From NCBI GenBank assembly GCA_016699305.1, contig CP064970.1, positions 620,001 through 684,000 on the forward strand: a stretch of 64,000 nt of DNA, in the 5' to 3' direction. Below the pieces are notes generated by a model. The model worked only from the letters and a program-made list of their open reading frames with translations, ran no database searches and was not told where the DNA came from. The translations under genes were made by a program, and so were the position numbers. Positions within the stretch are counted from its first letter, which is position 1, and each line of letters starts with the position of its first letter. This document shows positions 62,079 through 64,000 of the stretch, piece after piece. The DNA comes from Alphaproteobacteria bacterium. GTDB lineage: Bacteria > Pseudomonadota > Alphaproteobacteria > GCA-016699305.

Positions 62079-63344
62079 ATGAGCCGGAACAGCGACAGCG
62101 GCAGCAGCAAGAACACCCTGTATTGCTCCTTCTGCGGAAAGAGCCAACACGAGGTCCGCAAGCTGATTGCAGGACCGACGGTGTTCATCTGCGATGAATG
62201 CGTCGAATTGTGCATGGATATCATCCGGGAAGAGAACAAGGCCACCCTTGTGAAGTCCCGCGATGGCGTGCCCAGCCCCAAGGACATCTTTGCGGTTCTG
62301 GATGATTATGTGATCGGCCAGGGCCATGCCAAGAAGGTTCTGTCTGTCGCCGTCCACAATCACTACAAACGCTTGGCCAATGGCGCGAAAAGCGGCGATG
62401 TGGAATTGGCCAAATCCAATATTCTGCTGGTTGGCCCCACCGGCTGCGGCAAGACTTTGTTGGCCCAAACCCTGGCCCGCATCATCGACGTGCCTTTCAC
62501 CATGGCCGATGCCACCACGCTGACCGAGGCGGGCTATGTGGGCGAGGATGTGGAAAACATCATCCTCAAGCTTCTGCAGGCCGCCGATTACAATGTCGAA
62601 CGCGCTCAGCGCGGCATCGTCTATATCGACGAAGTGGACAAGATCAGCCGCAAATCCGACAACCCGTCCATCACCCGCGACGTGTCGGGCGAAGGTGTGC
62701 AGCAGGCCTTGCTTAAGATCATGGAAGGCACGGTGGCCTCGGTTCCGCCTCAGGGCGGACGCAAGCATCCGCAGCAAGAATTCCTGCAGGTGGACACCAC
62801 CAATATCCTGTTCATCTGCGGCGGTGCCTTTGCCGGCCTTGAAAAGATCATCTCGGCGCGCGGACGGGGCACTTCGATCGGCTTTGGTGCCGATGTGCGC
62901 TCCCCCGAAGATCGCCGCACCGGCGAGGTACTGCGCGAAGTGGAGCCCGAAGATTTGCTGAAATTCGGCCTTATCCCCGAATTCGTCGGCCGTCTGCCCG
63001 TGGTGGCCACCTTGCACGATCTGGACGAATCCGCCCTGGTGGACATCCTGACCAAGCCCAAGAACGCCCTGGTCAAGCAATATGCCCGTCTATTCGAAAT
63101 GGAAGATGTGGGGCTGACCTTCACCGATGATGCTTTGCGTTCGATCTCTAGCAAAGCCATCCAACGCAAGACCGGCGCGCGCGGACTGCGCTCGATCATG
63201 GAAACCTTGCTGCTGGACATGATGTTTGAATTGCCCGGGATGAAGGGCGTGGAGCGTGTCAGCATCAATGGCGAAGCCGTCGAGGGCAAGGCCAAGCCTC
63301 TGATGACCTACAGCAAGCAAAGCGCCGCCAAGGAAGCCTCATAG
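62079..63344 (+). CDS. clpX: ATP-dependent Clp protease ATPase subunit ClpX
   Basis: 421 aa. Zinc-binding domain with Cys16, 19, 38, 41 (YCSFCGKSQHE; ICDECVELC). AAA+ module: Walker A GPTGCGKTLLA, pore loop GYVGEDVENI, Walker B IVYIDEVDKI, sensor/arginine region EFVGRLPVVA, and sensor-2 GARGLRSIMET. Unfolds tagged substrates for ClpP. Confidence 0.96.
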   Translation: MSRNSDSGSSKNTLYCSFCGKSQHEVRKLIAGPTVFICDECVELCMDIIREENKATLVKSRDGVPSPKDIFAVLDDYVIGQGHAKKVLSVAVHNHYKRLANGAKSGDVELAKSNILLVGPTGCGKTLLAQTLARIIDVPFTMADATTLTEAGYVGEDVENIILKLLQAADYNVERAQRGIVYIDEVDKISRKSDNPSITRDVSGEGVQQALLKIMEGTVASVPPQGGRKHPQQEFLQVDTTNILFICGGAFAGLEKIISARGRGTSIGFGADVRSPEDRRTGEVLREVEPEDLLKFGLIPEFVGRLPVVATLHDLDESALVDILTKPKNALVKQYARLFEMEDVGLTFTDDALRSISSKAIQRKTGARGLRSIMETLLLDMMFELPGMKGVERVSINGEAVEGKAKPLMTYSKQSAAKEAS

Positions 63345-63474
63345 ACATATAAGCTGAAAAAGCTGTAAGTTTTTGACTTTCCTGGATGATATCTATAAAC
63401 GCAGGGACGGAAACGAACGGATCGTCACGTTTGTGATATCACGAATGCGTCCTTGCGCATAAAGGGGGAACGTC

Positions 63475-64000
63475 ATGACATTTGATCTTGAACACAATGA
63501 TGCGATTGCCATGTTGGCATTCAATCTGAAGCTGGTCGGCACAAAATCTCGCCGCAACATCCTGGTCAGCGCGGGACGCGAAAGCAACAAAGAGCGTCTG
63601 CTGAACGCGATACGGAGCCTGTCTGAGCTCAAGGTCAATTTATTCGCCACCCCCGGCACCAGCACCTTTCTGACCAGCCATGGCGTGCCCAATCATGAGC
63701 TTTTCAAAATCGCCGAGCGCAAGGAGCCCAATATCCGTTCCTTCCTCAGCCAGGATCGCTTTGACATGGTCATCAATATCCTGACGGGCGACAACGACTA
63801 TGACGAATCCTCGGATTGCCGCCTGATCCGCACATTATGCATCGAAAACGGCATTCCCCTGATCACCGATGCCGATGTGGCCATCGAGGCCATCGCCGAC
63901 ATCATGCGCAAGCATGAACGGCAAAGCTTCCGCTATAAGATCGCCGATCAAGCGCGGCCTTGGGATATGCGGCGGCATTTTCTGGACTTGGTCAGCGAAC
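63475..64000 (+). CDS. MGS-like domain protein, 3' end beyond the window
   Basis: At least 175 aa, GGGGGAA before ATG 63475. Rossmann-like fold as in methylglyoxal synthase and the allosteric domain of carbamoyl-phosphate synthase: NILVSAGRESNKERLLNAI, FATPGTSTFLTSHGV, INILTGDNDYDESSDCRLIR, CIENGIPLITDADVAI. It is N-terminal here, followed by more sequence (RPWDMRRHFLDLV) not yet identified. Enzyme or regulatory role cannot be decided. Confidence 0.72.
   Translation, partial: MTFDLEHNDAIAMLAFNLKLVGTKSRRNILVSAGRESNKERLLNAIRSLSELKVNLFATPGTSTFLTSHGVPNHELFKIAERKEPNIRSFLSQDRFDMVINILTGDNDYDESSDCRLIRTLCIENGIPLITDADVAIEAIADIMRKHERQSFRYKIADQARPWDMRRHFLDLVSE

Noticed and set aside
62046..63080. 344-aa open frame on the minus strand inside clpX
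   Set aside because: Antisense shadow of a conserved gene caused by GC-rich codon use; no motif, start signal or family.
1..64000. CRISPR arrays or rRNA genes
   Set aside because: No regularly spaced short direct repeats and no rRNA-like sequence were found.

Overview
The window comes from an alphaproteobacterium, but I cannot name the order. The evidence is a DUF4167 protein, DUF2336 and DUF1189 family proteins, a COQ7-type ubiquinone hydroxylase, a phasin with a PhaR-like operator, and generally GC-rich coding with AT-rich accessory patches. The genes imply a motile, chemotactic, ubiquinone-using and PHA-storing Gram-negative cell.

Layout. 0-13.4 kb is housekeeping: dnaN (3' end) and recF, a prs / small membrane protein / diguanylate cyclase operon, grxC, truA, a murL-murD2 pair (the L-Glu epimerase route to D-Glu in peptidoglycan), a lipoprotein secretin, trmJ, a DUF2336 protein, galU and miaA. 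13.4-14.5 kb is a surface-protein cassette with a pilin-like N-terminus. 14.5-17.7 kb holds glnA, ssb, an acidic small protein and rlmB. 17.7-19.0 kb is an inserted patch (GNAT gene and VOC remnant) bounded by a duplicated rlmB 3' end. 19.0-21.6 kb is a PstS-like binding protein with a chemoreceptor. 21.6-37.3 kb holds rpsA, cmk, DUF1189, fabF, acpP and tsaB, then lemA-htpX, the phasin, typA, DUF4167, rsfS, a lone nuoH and a flagellar export set (fliP, fliO, a FlhB C-domain protein). 37.5-46.7 kb contains tag and then, between tRNA-Thr and tRNA-Glu, a Sec-secreted RHS/YD-repeat toxin followed by two displaced RHS tip modules. Each tip is followed by a small membrane protein that is probably its immunity factor. 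47-53.5 kb holds a pentapeptide-repeat protein, a SnoaL-like protein, dsbB, coq7, psd, tRNA-Gly, tRNA-Val and a YdcF-like protein. 53.6-56.5 kb is a second surface-protein region: a Tyr/Ala-rich secreted protein, two PilV-tip-like secreted proteins, a 102-bp MITE with target-site duplication, and a gene interrupted by a 14-G tract. 56.6-64 kb holds recO, an ABC exporter, a GGDEF protein, ribE-ribH-nusB, clpX and the start of an MGS-like-domain gene.

The most interesting points are: (i) the RHS array, in which modules 1 and 3 carry related C-terminal domains and related small membrane partners, which looks like one divergent toxin-immunity family; (ii) surface-protein genes that share an upstream leader and a downstream ~250-bp repeat, one of them apparently phase-variable through poly-G; (iii) the tiny MITE; (iv) two loci (rlmB, nuoH) with a partial copy of the gene's 3' end nearby, as if sequence was inserted or duplicated there; and (v) murL-murD2.
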